Assembly (NCBI GenBank): GCA_947846985.1
Contig: CANTUZ010000014.1
Span: 9,469,837-9,533,836, forward strand
Source of the DNA: Fratercula arctica
Taxonomy: Eukaryota > Chordata > Aves > Charadriiformes > Alcidae
Direction of reading: 5' to 3'
Length of the DNA stretch: 64,000 nucleotides
The notes below the pieces were generated by a model. That model did not search any database. It was not told the origin of the DNA and was given only the letters and a program-made list of their open reading frames with translations. This document shows, piece after piece, positions 13,561-25,101 of the stretch (position 1 is the first letter of the stretch; the number at the start of each line of letters is the position of its first letter). Made by a program: the position numbers and the translations under genes.

Positions 13561-14640
13561 GGCCGGCCCCCCCTCTCCCCATAACCCCCCCCCCGTAAAC
13601 CCCCCCCATAACCCACCCACCCACCCCCCGCAAAAGGGCTGCTCACACGCCCCCCGGCGGCTGGGACCCCCCCACATTCACCCCAAGGCCCCCCCCATTG
13701 ATCCCAGGGGACCCAGGTGTCCGGGCCCCCCCTTACTGTCCCCAAGAGACCCCCCCCATCGATCCCAGGGCCCCCCCCATCCATCCCAGGGGACCCAGGC
13801 GTCCGGGACCCCCCCTCACTGTCCCCCAAGGGCCCCCCCATTTCCCACGGAGGACCCAGGCATCCAGGGGTGTCCGTCCCCCCCGCACTGTCCCCAAGGG
13901 ACCCAGGCGTCCGGGTTGGTGGGCGGGGGGGGAAGGAACCCAGGCGTCCGAGGGAAGGCGGAGGCGGGGGGGGGGGGCCCTGGGAGGGGGGGGCCGGCGC
14001 GGGGTGGGGGTTGGGGTGGGGGTGTTTTTTTGGCTGCCGGTGCCCAGCGGGGACGAGCCGTTACCGGGGAATCGGGAGCGCTCGGTCAAGCACGTGTGTC
14101 CCCCCCCCGCCCCCCCTGGACGCCTGGGTGCCCCCCACTACCCTGCCAAGGGGGGGGATGGGATGTCCGAGGAGGGACCCAGGCGTCCGGTGCCGCCCCC
14201 TCCAAACCAAGGTTGGGGGGCAGCGATATTTCCCAGTTGGGGATTGGGAGGGAACTGGGAAAGGGGGAGAGGGGGTTCTGGGACGCCTGGGTCCCTTTGG
14301 GGGGGGGGGTGGGGTCGGGGGGGGACATTTTTGGGGGGGAATGACAAAGGAGGGACCCAGGCATCCGGTGACCCCCCCCGGTTTAGAGTTGGGGGGGCCG
14401 CGCTCTTTCCCAGCTGGGGACTGGGAGGGAACTGGGAAAGGGGGAGAGGGGGCTCTGGGACGCCTGGGTCCCTTTGGGGGGAGGGCGGGGGGGGGGCATT
14501 TTGGGGGGGGATGGGATGTCCAAGGAGGAACCCAGGCGTCTGGGTGCCCCCCCCAACCCAAGGGGGGAGGGGCAGCGATATTTCCCAGTTGGGGACTGGG
14601 AGGAAACTGGGAAAGGGGGGGAGGGGAGGGGGCGTGTTTC
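12850..14640. repeat. GGGACCCAGGCGTCCGGG dispersed minisatellite
   Basis: A C-rich half (12920-13900) and a G-rich half (13920-14640) share the core GACCCAGGCGTCCGGG, in both orientations. The G-rich half has a longer unit of about 150-180 bp that contains GATATTTCCCAGTTGGGGAC and is present about three times. Confidence 0.85.
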
Positions 14641-14734
14641 TCCCCACATCCTTGACCCCGAGTGACCTTTCCCGGCTCAGGCCCCGCCCCTTCGTTGGCC
14701 CCGGCCCCTCCTTAATTACCGGCTGAGCCCGGGT

Positions 14735-15530
14735 GGTCCAAGGGCACCCAGTTGCCCTTCCCAGTGCTCCCAATAAGCATGCAGTGCTCCCCAGTGCTCC
14801 CAGTAACCTCCCAGCAACCTCCCAGCGGTCGCCAGTGCTCCTAGTAAGCACCCCTAGTGCTCCCAGCAACACACCAGTGGTCCCCAGTGCTCCAAGTAAC
14901 TACCCCCCAGTGCTCCCAGTAACTGGCTGATGATCCTCACTGCTCCCTAGTACTCCCAGTAACCTCTCCCCAGCGCTCCCAGTACCCCCCAGTGCTCCCA
15001 GTAACCTCCCAGTGTTGCCCAGTGCTCCAAGTAACTACCTCCAGTGCTCCCAGTAACCACCCCCCCAGCGCTCACAGTACCCTCCCAGTGGTCCCCAGTA
15101 CTCCCAGTAACCTTCCAGTGGTCCTTAGTGCTTCAAGTAACTACACCCCAGCGCTCCCAATAACCTGCCAGTGCTCCCAGTAAGACCCCAGTGCTGTCAG
15201 TTATCCTCCAGGGCTCCTAGTTATCCCCCAGTAACCCCTTCCTGCTCCCAGTAACACCCCCCAGGGCTCCCAGTTACCCTCCAGGACTTCCAGTTATCTC
15301 CTAGTAACCACCTAGTGCTCCCAGTAATCCTTCCCAGTGCCTCCTGTACCTCCACGGTGCCCCCAGGGCTCCCAGTAACACCCCCCCCCCCCAGGAATAC
15401 CCTAGTGCTCCCAGTAACACCCCAGTACTCCCAGTTACCCCCCACCGACTTCGCAGTTATCCCCCAAGGCTCCCACTAGGCCCCCTCGAGGGCTCCCAGT
15501 AACCCCCTAGTGCTCCCAGTTCCCCCTCTG
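14735..15530. repeat. CCAGTGCTCCCAGTAACC minisatellite
   Basis: Roughly 40 degenerate copies of an 18-22 bp unit, CCAGTGCTCCCAGTAACCTC. It ends just before the ATP1B2 promoter. Its core is the reverse complement of the ACTGGGAGCACTGGGA repeats in ATP1B2 intron 4 and in SLC16A13. Confidence 0.88.
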
Positions 15531-15534
15531 CCCA

Positions 15535-15901
15535 CGCTGTTCTGCGCGGGCCCTTTAAGACCCCCCAAATCTCTCAATGGGGGACGGTGGGAACCGCCGC
15601 GGGACGCCCCGCCCCTATGCTAATGAAGGGGCGGGGTTAAGAGGTTTTAGAAGGTTCAATTAGCATGAGGGGCATGGCGAAGGAGCTTTAGGGGGCGTGG
15701 CCCGACCCCGAGGGGGCGGAGCTCCGAGTCCATATAAGGCGGTGCGGCGGCAGCACCGAGGAGTCGCGGGTTCGAGTCCCGGGGCGGAGCGGAGCGGAGC
15801 GAAGCGATATCGGGAGGTTGAGGGCGGGGGGGGGGGGGGTTGACACCGGGAGTAACTCGGTGAGGCGGCGTGTGGGGGGGAGTCACGGCGGAGCCCCCCA
15901 C
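15535..15901 (+). promoter_or_regulatory. ATP1B2 promoter and 5' UTR
   Basis: This is a unique-sequence island between repeats. It carries GC boxes (GGGGCGGGG near 15628), two inverted octamer-like motifs ATGCTAAT (15617-15624) and ATTAGCAT (15659-15666), and CCATATAAGG (15730-15739), which serves as both a TATA element and a perfect CArG box. The start site would then be near 15765, about 140 bp before the ATG. A tRNA-type B-box sequence GGTTCGAGTCC lies at 15769-15779, without a tRNA fold around it. Confidence 0.6.
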
Positions 15902-18900
15902 ATGGCTCGGGACAAGGAGAAGCGGAGCTGCGGGCAGGTGCTGGCCGAGTGGAAGGCCTTTGTGTGGGACCCCCGGAGCCGCCAGTTCCTGGGCAGAACT
16001 GGCACCAGTTGGGGTAAGTTTTGGGGGGGGGCGGGGAAGGGGTGCTGGGACACCCCCCCCCACCCCAGTTTTGGGGGTTCAATGGGGGGGAGCATCTCTG
16101 GGGTGAAATGGGGGTGTTGCATAGGGAAAGCCCCCCCCAAAAATTGGGGTGCGGGGGTGGGAAATTGCACCTCTATAGGGATGCGTTTGGGGGGAGGCAA
16201 CAGCACGTAATTGAGGGGCCCCCCCACTTATGGGTGCAATTGAGGGGGGTGTGGGGACCCCTCCCCCATAGGGGTGCAACGGGAAGGAGTTTGTAAAGGG
16301 ACCTCCCCATATGGGTGCAATGGGGAGGGGTTCATTGCCCCCCCCCCCCCCCCCGCCCAATATGGGTGCGATGCGGGGGGGGTTACATAGAGCCCCCCCA
16401 TGTGGCTGCAATTTGGGGGGGCTCCCTAGAGACCACTCCCCCCTCCAGAAAGGGCTTAGCCCCCCCATGGCTGCAACGCGGGGGGGGGGGGGAGCGGAAG
16501 TTGCATAGGGACCCCCCTACTGGGTTGCAATTGGGGATCCTCCCACTTTTTTTTTTGGGAGGGGGGCATATTTACACGGAGCCCCCCCCCATGGATGCAA
16601 TGGGAGGGGACTGCATAGAGCCCCCCCCTCCTTTTTTGGGGGGTGCAGGTGGGGATGGGCCGACAGCCCCCCCCCCCCCCCCCCAAAGGAGGCTGCAGTG
16701 GCGGGGGGGGCACTTTGGGGATGGCAAAGGGGCGGTTTGGGGGGGGGCAGGGGGTGGTTTATGGCCCCCCCCCCATCTGTCGCGCAGTGGCTGCAAAAGT
16801 AGGTCATGGTCGGGGGTGGGGGATGGGAGCGACGGGGACCCCCCCGGGGGGGGGGGGGAATGACCAGATGGACACCACCCCCCCGCCCCCCCCCCCCTTT
16901 TGCACAGATGGCTCGGGGGGGGGCAGGATTTGGGGGGTCTGGGGGGGGGATTTAGGGGTTTGGGGGGGGATTTGGGGTGTCTGGGGGTGAGGATCTAGGG
17001 CCCGGGGGGGGAGATTTGGGGGCATTTTGGGGGGGTTGGGGGCATTTGAGGGGTGCAGACGGGCTGTTGGGGGGATTTGGGGGTGTCCGGAGGGTGGGGG
17101 GGGGGGTATTTGGGGGCAGGTTTTGGGGGTATTTGAAGCGTTGAGGGCAATTTTTGGGGGGTATTTGATGATATCGGGGCAATTTCATGGGTATTGGGGT
17201 GTTTGGGGCAGTTTGGGGGGTATTTGTTGCTATTTGAGCAATTTATTGGGGCATTGGGGGCAGTTTTGGGGGGTCTTTAGGGCTCGGGGGCAGTTTTTTG
17301 GGGTATTTGAGGTGTTGAGCGCTATTTTTTTGGGGTATTTGATGATATCGGGGTAATTTCATGGGTCTTTGGGGGGTTCGGGGCAGTTTTCGGGGGTATT
17401 TGAAGCATTGAGGGCAATTTTTGGGGGGTATTTGATGATATCGGGGCCATTTCACGGGTATTGGGGGGAGTTTCAGGGCAGTTTTGGGGGGTATTTGGGG
17501 GGGCCTTTGGGCTCGGGGGCAGTTTTGGGGGGTATTTGAGGTGTTGAGGGCAATTTTGGGGGGTATTTGATGATATTGGGGCAATTTCATGGGTATTGGG
17601 GGGATTTTCGGGCAGTTTTGGGGGGTATTTGGGGTGTTGGGGGCAATTCTTGAGGTTTTTTGGATGATATTGGGGCAATTTCCTGGGTATTTGGGGGGAC
17701 TTCGGGGCAGTTTTGGGGGGTGTTTTGGAGGGTCTTCAGGGTTCGGGGCAGGTTTTTGGGGGTATTTGAAGCATTGAGGGAAATTTTGGGGGAGTATCTG
17801 ATGATATTGGAGCCTCATTCTGCTCTTCTAAAACGCTATTTTTGGGGGGATTATGGACAATTTAGGGGGTATTTGACCCCGGAGGGGGGACATTTTGGGG
17901 GGGGGGGGTCTGCCCCTGGGAGGGTATTTACCCCTGGGGGGGGCAATGGGGAGTATTTACCCCCCATTTTGCCCCCCCAGGCCTGATCCTGCTCTTCTAA
18001 ATGAGTTTATTTTGGGCGTTACGGACAATTTGGGGGATGTTTGATCCCGGCGGGGGGGGGGGGCTTTTGGGGGAGTTTCTGCCCCCGGGGGTGGGGGGGG
18101 GTATTCACCCCATGGTGGGGCAATTAGGGGAGTATTTACCCCCCATTTTCCCCCCCCCAGGCCTGATCCTGCTCTTCTACCTGGTTTTCTACGGGTTCCT
18201 GGCCGGGCTCTTCGCTCTCACCATGTGGGTGATGCTGCAGAGCGTCGACCCCCATGTCCCCAAGTACCAGGACCGGCTGGCCATCCCCGGTGTGCACGAG
18301 GGCTCGCACGAGGGGTCCCCTCGCACGAGGGAACTCGGATGGGGGTGGTGGTGGGAGGAGGGGTGAGGGGGGGTGGGTGTTTGCAATGGGCCTCGTCAGC
18401 CCTGGAGCATGCTGAGCCTCGCACGAGTGCTCACACGAGGGGTCCCTTGCACAAGGGGTCCCCTTGCACGAGGGGGCTCGGGTGGGGACGGGTGATTTTG
18501 GGGGTGATAAAGGGGTTGAGGGGTGTGGCCTCGTCACCCCTGCAGTGCACCGGCCCTCGCACGAGGGCTCGCACAAGGGGTCCCTTGCACTGGCCCTTGC
18601 ACGAGGGGTCCCCTCGCACAAGGGGACTTTGGGGGGGGGTCCTAAAGGCGTTGGGGGTGCGATGGGCGGCCTCGTCACCCCTGCAGTGCGCTGGCAGTTG
18701 CACGAGGGCTTGCACGAGGGGGTCCTCAGAGGAGGGTTTGCACAAGGGGTCCCTTGCACGAGGGGACTTGGCGGGGGGGGGGGGATGGTGATGGAGGGGT
18801 GGGGGTGCAATGGGCAGCCTTGCCACCCCCAGCACAGAGCCTTGCACGAGGGCCTGCTGTTGTGCCCTGCACAGCTGTTACACCTCGTGCAAGGCATGTC

Positions 18901-21900
18901 CCCGTGCAAGATGCGTCCTCATGTGTGTCCTTGTGCAAGACCCCCACGTGAGGCGTGTCCCTGTATGTGTCCTCGTGCGAGGCATGTCCTTGTGCGTGTC
19001 CCTGTACGTGTCCCCATGTGAGGTGTGTCCTCGTGCGAGGTCCCTGTGCGAGGTGTGTCCCCATGCCTGTCCCCATGCGTGTCCCCGTGTGATGCATCTC
19101 CCCATGCAAGGTCCCCACACATGTCCCTGTGTGAGGCCCCCGTGCGAGGCGTGTCCCCGTGCCTGTCCCCATACGTGTCCCCATGCGTGCCCCCGTGCGA
19201 GGCGTGTCCCCATGTGATGCATGTCCCCGTGCGAGGCCCCCGTGCGAGGCGTGTGCCCGTGCGCAGGGATGATGATCCGCCCGCGTGCCGAGGGGCTCGA
19301 TGTCACCTTCAACGTCACCCAGAGCCAGACCTGGCGGCACTACGTCCGCGCCCTGCACCAGTTCCTCGAGCGTGAGTGCACTGGGAGGCACTGGGAGGGC
19401 ACTGGGGCAGACTGGGAGGCACTGGGAGGGGACCAGAAGGGGCTGGGATAGGCTGAGGGGGCACTGGAATGGACTGGGTTGTACTGGGAGTGCCCTAATC
19501 CATACTGGGATGGCCCTAATCCATAGTGGGAGGCACTGTGAGGGCCCTAATCTGTACTGGGAGGCACTGGGCGGACCCTAGTCCATACTGGGAGGGCCCT
19601 AGTCCATACTGGGAGATACTGGGAGGCACTGGGAGTGCCCTAATCCATACTGGGAGGGCACTAGTCCATACTGGTAGACACTGGGCATCACTGGGATGGC
19701 CCTAGTCCATACTGAGAGGGCTCTAGTCCCTACTGGGAGGCACTGGGAGGACCCAAATCCATACTGGGATGCACTGGGAGGGATCTAGTCCCTACTGGGA
19801 GGCACTGGGAGGACCCTGATCCATACTGGGAGGGTCCTAATCCATACTGGGAGGCACAGGAAGGACCCAAATCCATACTGCGAAGACCTTAATCCATACT
19901 GGGAGGGCTCTAGTCCATAGTGGGAGGCACTGGGAGGACCATAATCCATACTGGGAGGGCTCTAGCCCCTACTGGGGCGCACTGGGAGGACTGTAATCCA
20001 TACTGGGAGGGCTCTAGTCCATAGTGGGAGGCATTGGGAGGACTCTAATCCATGCTGGGAGGGCTCTAGTCCATAGTGGGAGGCATTGGGAGGGCTCAAA
20101 TCCATACTGGGAGGGCTCTAGTCCATAGTGGGAGGCCCTGGGAGGACCCTAATCCATGCTGGGAGGGCTCTAGTCCATAGTGGGAGGCATTGGGAGGGCT
20201 CTAATCCATGCTGGGAGGGCTCTAGTCCATAGTGGGAGGCATTGGGAGGGCTCAAATCCATGCTGGGAGGGCTCTAGTCCATAGTGGGAGGCCCTGGGAG
20301 GACCCTAATCCATGCTGGGAGGGCTCTAGTCCATAGTGGGAGGCATTGGGAGGGCTCAAATCCATGCTGGGAGGGCTCTAATCCATAGTGGGAGGCCCTG
20401 GGAGGACCCTAATCCATGCTGGGAGGGCTCTAGTCCATAGTGGGAGGCATTGGGAGGACCCTAATCCATACTGGGCGGGCTCTGTTCCCTACTGGGTGGG
20501 TCCTGGGCAGTACTGGGAGGCACTGGGGGGCACTGGTGCCGGTGCTGGTGCGAGCGGGTGCTGGGCGCAGCGTACAACGACAGCGTGCAGGCCGCCCGCA
20601 ATGCTGCCTGCGTCCCCGGCCGCTACAATGAGCAGCCGGACGACAGCGTCCCCAACTACCCCAAACGCGCCTGTCGCTTCAACCGCTCCCTGCTGGGACC
20701 CTGCGCCGGGCTGGCCCCCGATGATGACTACGGCTACGGCGCCGGCACCCCCTGCGTCCTCCTCAAGGTCAACCGGGTGAGCTGGGGGGCACTGGGAAGG
20801 ACTGGGAGGGCTGGGGTGGTGTCTGCTGCATTGCATTGTATGGCACTGGGATGTACTGAATGGGACTGGGAGGCACTGGGAGGGTGCCTGGTGCAATGCA
20901 GCATCATGTGGCATGGCACTGGGAGCACTGGGAGGGTGCCTGGTGCAACGCGATGTCATGTTGCGTGGCACTGGGAAGGACTGGGAGGCACTGGGGAGCA
21001 CTGGGAAAGGTGCCTGGCGCAATGCAGTGCCATGTGGCATGGCACTGGGAAGGACTGGGAGGCAGTGGGAAGGACTGGGAGGCACTGGGAGCACTGGGAA
21101 GGTGCCTGGCTCAGTGCCTTGTGGCGCTTGGCCGTGCACTAAATGGCACTGGGGGGGACTGGGCCGCACTGGGAGGCAGCTGGGCGTTGGTTACTGCAGT
21201 GCTTTGCACTGGGCTGTATGGGGAGGCACTGGGAGGCCTCGTTAACCCTTCGTTTCCTGCAGGTCATTAACTTCTTCCCGGGGATGAACAAGAGCATCAA
21301 CATTGTCTGCGCCGCAAAGGTGACACCCCTGTCACCCCCCCCCCAGTGTCACCACCTCGTGTAACCCCGACGACATCCCCCCTGATGTCACGTGTCCCCC
21401 CCCCCCGGCCACCCCTCCCCGCGTCACACACACCACCCCCCCGCCCCGTGTCACCTCCCCCCTGTGTCACACACACCACCCCCCCCGCCCCCTGGTGTCA
21501 CGTCACCCCCCCCCACCGTGTCACCTCCCTGACACCCCCCCGATGTCACACACACACACACCCCCGGTGTCACAGCCCGACTCCCCGGTGTCACCTCCCC
21601 CCCCGGTGTCACCCCCAACACCTCCCGTGTCACCTCTAGTGTCCCCCTATGTCCCCCATATGTCCGTCCCCAAGTGTCCCCCATCACCTCCAGCATCCCC
21701 AGCTGTCCCCATGTCCCCCCAGTGTCCCCATGTCCCTGCATGTCCACTCTAGTGCTCGTGTCCCCCCTGTGTCCCCGTGTCACCTCCAGTGTCCCCATTG
21801 GTGTCATGTGTCCCCCATGTCCTGTCCAGTGTCCCCCTCAGTGTCATCTCTGTCCCCATATGTCATAGAATCATAGAACCATAGGGTTGGAAGGGACCTC

Positions 21901-24900
21901 TGGAGATCATCTAGTCCAACCCCCCTGCCAGAGCAGGGTCACCTAGAGCAGGTTACACAGGAACGCGTCCAGGCGGGTTTTGAATGTCTCCAGAGACGGA
22001 GACTCCACCACCTCTCTGGGCAGCCTGTGCCAGGGCTCTGCCACCCTCAGGGTAAAGAAGTTCCTCCTCATGTTTAGGTGGAACTTCTTGTGCTCAAGTT
22101 TGTGCCCATTGCCTCTTGTCCTGTCCCCGGGCACTACTGAAAAGAGCCTGGTCCCATCCTCCTGACACCCACCCTTTAAGTATTTATAAGTGTTGATAAG
22201 ATCCCCCCTCAGCCGTCTTTTTTCCAGACTGAAGAGACCCAAATCCCTCAGCCTTTCCTCATAAGAGAGGTGTTCCAGTCCCCTAATCATCTTGGTAGCC
22301 CTCTGCTGCACCCTTTCCAGCAGTTCCCTGTCCTTCTGGAACCGGGGAGCCCAGAACTGGACACAGTACTCCAGGTGTGGCCTCACCAATGCAGAGCAGA
22401 GGGGGAGGATGACCTCCCTCCACCTGCTGGCCACACTCTTTTTGATGCACCCCAGGATGCCATTGGCCGCCTTGGCCACAAGGGCACATTGCTGGCTCAT
22501 GGTCATCCTGTTGTCCACCAGGACTCCCAGATCTCTTTCCATATGTCCACCATGTCCCCTCCAGTGTCCCCATGTCCCCGTCTCTGTCCCCCCAAGTGTC
22601 CACAGTGTCCCCCCCCAGTGTCATCTGTGTCCCCATGTCACCCCTTGTGTCCCCATCGGTGTCCCCAGTGTCCCCCCATGTCCCCGTCAGTGTCCCCTCG
22701 GGTGCCCCCCCCATCACATCAGTGTCCCCGACGTCCCCCCTCACTCTCTCTTGTCTCTCCCCAGCGGCCCCGGGTGAAGGGTGACCTGGTAAGGGGGGGG
22801 TCCCCCCCGTAGCACTCCCAAAACCTGCTGAATTCACCCCAAAATGCTGCTGGGAGCCCCAAAACCTGCTGGTTTCACCCCGAAATCCTGCTGGGAGCCC
22901 CAAAATCTGCTCATTTCACCCTGAAATCCTTCTAGGTGTCCCAAAAACCTGCTGGTTTCACCCCAAAATGCTGCTGGGAGCCCCAAAAATGTGCTGGTTT
23001 CACCCCAAAATGCTGCTGGGAGCCCCAAAACCTGCTCATTTCACCCCAAAATGCTGCTGGGAGCCCCAAAACCTGCTGGTTTCACCCCAAAATCCTGCTG
23101 GGAGCCCCAAAATCTGCTCATTTCACCCTGAAATCCTTCTAGGTGTCCCAAAAACCTGCTGGTTTCACCCCAAAATGCTGCTGGGAGCCCCAAAAATGTG
23201 CTGGTTTCACCCCAAAATGCTGCTGGGAGCCCCAAAACCTGCTCATTTCACCCCAAAATCCTGCTGGGAGACCCAAAACCTGCTGGTTTCACCCCAAAAT
23301 CCTGCTGGGTGCCCTGATGTCCCTGTGCCGTGTCCCTGATGTCCCCTGTGTCCTCATTGTCTGTCTGCCATGTCCCTGCTGTCCCTGCTGTCCCCCCACA
23401 TCCCCGCTGTCCCCCCATGTCCCCGATGTCCCTGTGCCGTTGACGTTCTCTCTCTTGCTGGCTGCGGGGCGCAGGGACAGACGGCCGCCAGTGTAAGGGG
23501 ACTGGGGGGGGGGGGCACTGGGACAAACTGGGGGGCACTGGGGTAGATGGGGGGGGATATGGGGGTCCTGGGGGGGCGCTTGGAAGCCTTGGGGGGTTAT
23601 TGGGGGTGTTTGGGGGGCACTGGGACAAACTGGGGGGGCACTGGGGGGCACTGGGATGGATGGGGGGGATATGGGGGTCCTGGGTGGGGGGGGGGAGGGG
23701 CCTTGTTTGAGGGGTGTCTTGGGGTCGGGGGGGTGTATTTGGTGGGAGGGGTGGGGGGGTGGGGGTCCCGGGGTGGGGGGCATTTCAAGGGGGGGTCTCT
23801 GAGGATGGGGGGGGCATATCTGGGGGGGGAGGAGGGAATATTTGGGGAGGGTCATTTAAGGGGGGTATTTGGGGGGCTTATTTAAGGGGGGTACATGGGG
23901 GGCCCTGGGGGGCTTTTTGGGGGGGGTATCTGGGGAGGGGAGGTCTTGGGCGGGTATTGGGGGGGGCGTCTGTGAAGCATATGGGGGGATATTAAAGGGG
24001 GGGGCAGTATTTAAGGGTGGGGTACAAGTGGGGGCCCTAGGGGTTATTGGGGGGGGGGGGGAAGTCGTGGTGGGGTATATTTAAGGGGGGGTCGTTTCGG
24101 AGGAAAATTGGGGGGGTGTATGGAGGTATTTAAGGGGGGGTATGTAAGGGAATATTTGGGGGGGGGTAAGTGGGGGTGTGTCCCCCCCCATATGGGGGGG
24201 GGGGACACACATCAGTGACACACCCCCTGCCCCCATGTGTCCCCCCCAGCGGGAGGAAGACGCCGCCCTCCTGGGACCCCTCCAGCTCTTCCCCCCCAAT
24301 GGCTCCATCGACCTTATGTATTTCCCCTACTATGGCAAGAGAGTCCACGTGAGCCCCGGGGCGGGGGGGGCGGGGGGGGTCCCTGACACCTGGGTGCCCT
24401 TTTGGGGCGGTATTCCCAAAACCCGGGATCCCTTTGGGGAGGGGGGGGCACCCAATGGCTGGTTCCCCTGGGAGGGGAATAGCTGGGTCCCCTGAACCCT
24501 TTGTTGGGGGTTGGGGGGGGGGGGGGGGGGGGGGCGAGGAATTTCTGAGTCCCCCGGGGGGGTCCCTGACACCTGGGTCCCCTTTGGGGGGTGGGGGGGA
24601 GAGGGACACCCCCCCCATGTTGCTGAGTCCCCTGGGGGGGGATGGGATGAGGGACTATCTGTGCCCCCCCGACTCCTTGTGGCAGTGGGTGTTAATTGGG
24701 GTCCCTTCGTTTCCTTTGGGGGACCCCTGGAAAGGTGGGGGGGTAATTCGGGGTAGGGGGGGGTTTTGGGTGACACCCAGATGTTGGGGGGGGGGGGTGT
24801 CCCTGTGCTGCAGGTGAACTACACCCAGCCGGTGGTGGCCGTGCAGTTCACCAACGCCACGGCCAACGTGGAGCACCATGTCGAATGCCGCCTCAACGCC

Positions 24901-24978
24901 GCTGGCCTCCACGCCGACGACGAGCGTGACAAGTTCGCCGGCCGCGTCGCCTTCCGCCTCCGCATCAATCGCGACTGA
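15902..24978 (+). CDS. ATP1B2: Na+/K+-ATPase subunit beta-2 (AMOG)
   Basis: The coding exons are 15902-16013, 18161-18289, 19267-19371, 20571-20776, 21263-21319, 24250-24348 and 24814-24978, all with AG/GT borders and matching phases. They give 873 nt, or 290 residues, the length I recall for the mammalian protein. This is a single-pass type II glycoprotein that assembles with the Na,K-ATPase alpha subunit and acts in glial adhesion. Visible features are a cytosolic start [20 protein letters not shown], a membrane segment [24 protein letters not shown] before the last exon, six ectodomain cysteines fitting the three conserved disulfides, and N-glycosylation sequons NVT, NRS, NKS, NYT and NAT. 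The end [17 protein letters not shown] is typical of beta-2. Skipping 22765-22788 and 23475-23492 keeps the frame and gives the expected length. Convergent with TP53, as in mammals. Confidence 0.96.
16014..18160. repeat. ATP1B2 intron 1 G-rich arrays
   Basis: The intron starts with G-rich and C-rich blocks containing ATGGGTGCAATGGGG. From about 17030 it becomes a degenerate array with TATTTGATGATATCGGGGC and CAATTTCATGGGTATTGGGG units. From 17800 to 18160 a unit of roughly 170-180 bp includes copies of the exon 2 acceptor (see findings). Confidence 0.85.
18290..19266. repeat. ATP1B2 intron 2 GTGCGAGG/TCGCACGAGG minisatellite
   Basis: The intron is almost entirely tandem TCGCACGAGGGGTCCC units (18290-18780) followed by GTGCGAGGCGTGTCCCCGTG units (18890-19262). 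It is rich in CpG and abuts both splice sites. The core resembles the 3520-6260 and 56830-57260 arrays. Confidence 0.88.
19380..20560. repeat. ATP1B2 intron 3 VNTR, about 52 bp unit
   Basis: Some 18-20 copies of a unit of about 52 bp containing CTAATCCATGCTGGGAGGGC and TCTAGTCCATAGTGGGAGGC. Successive TAGTCCATAG motifs between 19910 and 20440 are about 49-53 bp apart. The most homogeneous part is 20040-20460. Confidence 0.88.
20780..21240. repeat. ATP1B2 intron 4 CACTGGGAGG repeat
   Basis: Units of ACTGGGAGGCACTGGGAAGG are interspersed with a longer block holding GGTGCCTGGCGCAATGCAGT (about four copies, 20880-21120). Confidence 0.8.
21320..21860. repeat. TGTCACCCCCC/TGTCCCC low-complexity repeat, ATP1B2 intron 5
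   Basis: C-rich tandem sequence of GTGTCACCTCCCCCC and ATGTCCCCAGTGTCCCC. The same TGTCCCCATGTCCCC wording resumes at 22546-22760, so the CR1 copy between them probably inserted into this array. Confidence 0.85.
21861..22545 (-). mobile_element. CR1 LINE, 3' part with RT C-terminal end
   Basis: Inserted antisense in ATP1B2 intron 5. The minus strand is open from 22542 to 21943 for 199 residues ([57 protein letters not shown]), the C-terminal end of the CR1 reverse transcriptase ORF. It is followed by the 3' UTR and a degenerate ATTCTATG tail at 21861. The intact frame suggests a relatively young copy. It is 5'-truncated at about 22545. Confidence 0.95.
22800..23310. repeat. Minisatellite of 41-bp units in a 207-bp higher-order repeat
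   Basis: About 12 copies of a unit of about 41 bp with CCAAAACCTGCTGGTTTCAC and AATGCTGCTGGGAGCCCC. The segments starting near 22834 and 23041 encode identical 64-residue minus-strand frames, showing an exact five-unit duplication 207 bp apart. Confidence 0.92.
23311..24249. repeat. ATP1B2 intron 5 distal G-rich repeats
   Basis: After a short TGTCCCTG block, 23495-24180 is G-rich with GGGGGCACTGGGACAAACTGG and then ATTTAAGGGGGGTATTTGGG units. No exon needed by the protein lies here. Confidence 0.8.
24349..24813. repeat. ATP1B2 last intron, G-rich with CCTGGGTCCCCTTTGGGG units
   Basis: Contains ACACCTGGGTCCCCTTTGGG units like those in TP53 introns 1 and 3, and a long G tract at about 24508-24532. 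Confidence 0.75.
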
Positions 24979-25101
24979 TCTCCCCCCCAGCCCCCAAAAC
25001 CCTCCTCATAGCCCCCCCGATATCCCCCACACCGCCTTCACCCCTTGAGTCAGGTCTAATCCCCCCCTTTCCACCCCGCCAGATGCTCCTAATATAAGAA
25101 T

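Noticed and set aside
15752..15800. tRNA gene suggested by GGTTCGAGTCC
   Set aside because: Only a B-box and a weak T-arm are present. No D-arm, anticodon arm or acceptor stem pairs around it.
17030..17820. Minus-strand ORFs with [13 protein letters not shown] repeats
   Set aside because: They are the antisense of ATP1B2 intron 1 tandem repeats, with no start, stop or splice logic.
22765..22788. In-frame mini-exon RPRVKGDL in ATP1B2 intron 5
   Set aside because: It has AG/GT borders and a length of 24 nt, but including it breaks the conserved join before [10 protein letters not shown]. Skipping it gives 290 residues, the family length.
23475..23492. 18-nt micro-exon GQTAAS in ATP1B2
   Set aside because: It has good borders and phase 0, but no counterpart in the family. 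It was left out for the same length argument; it might be an optional exon.
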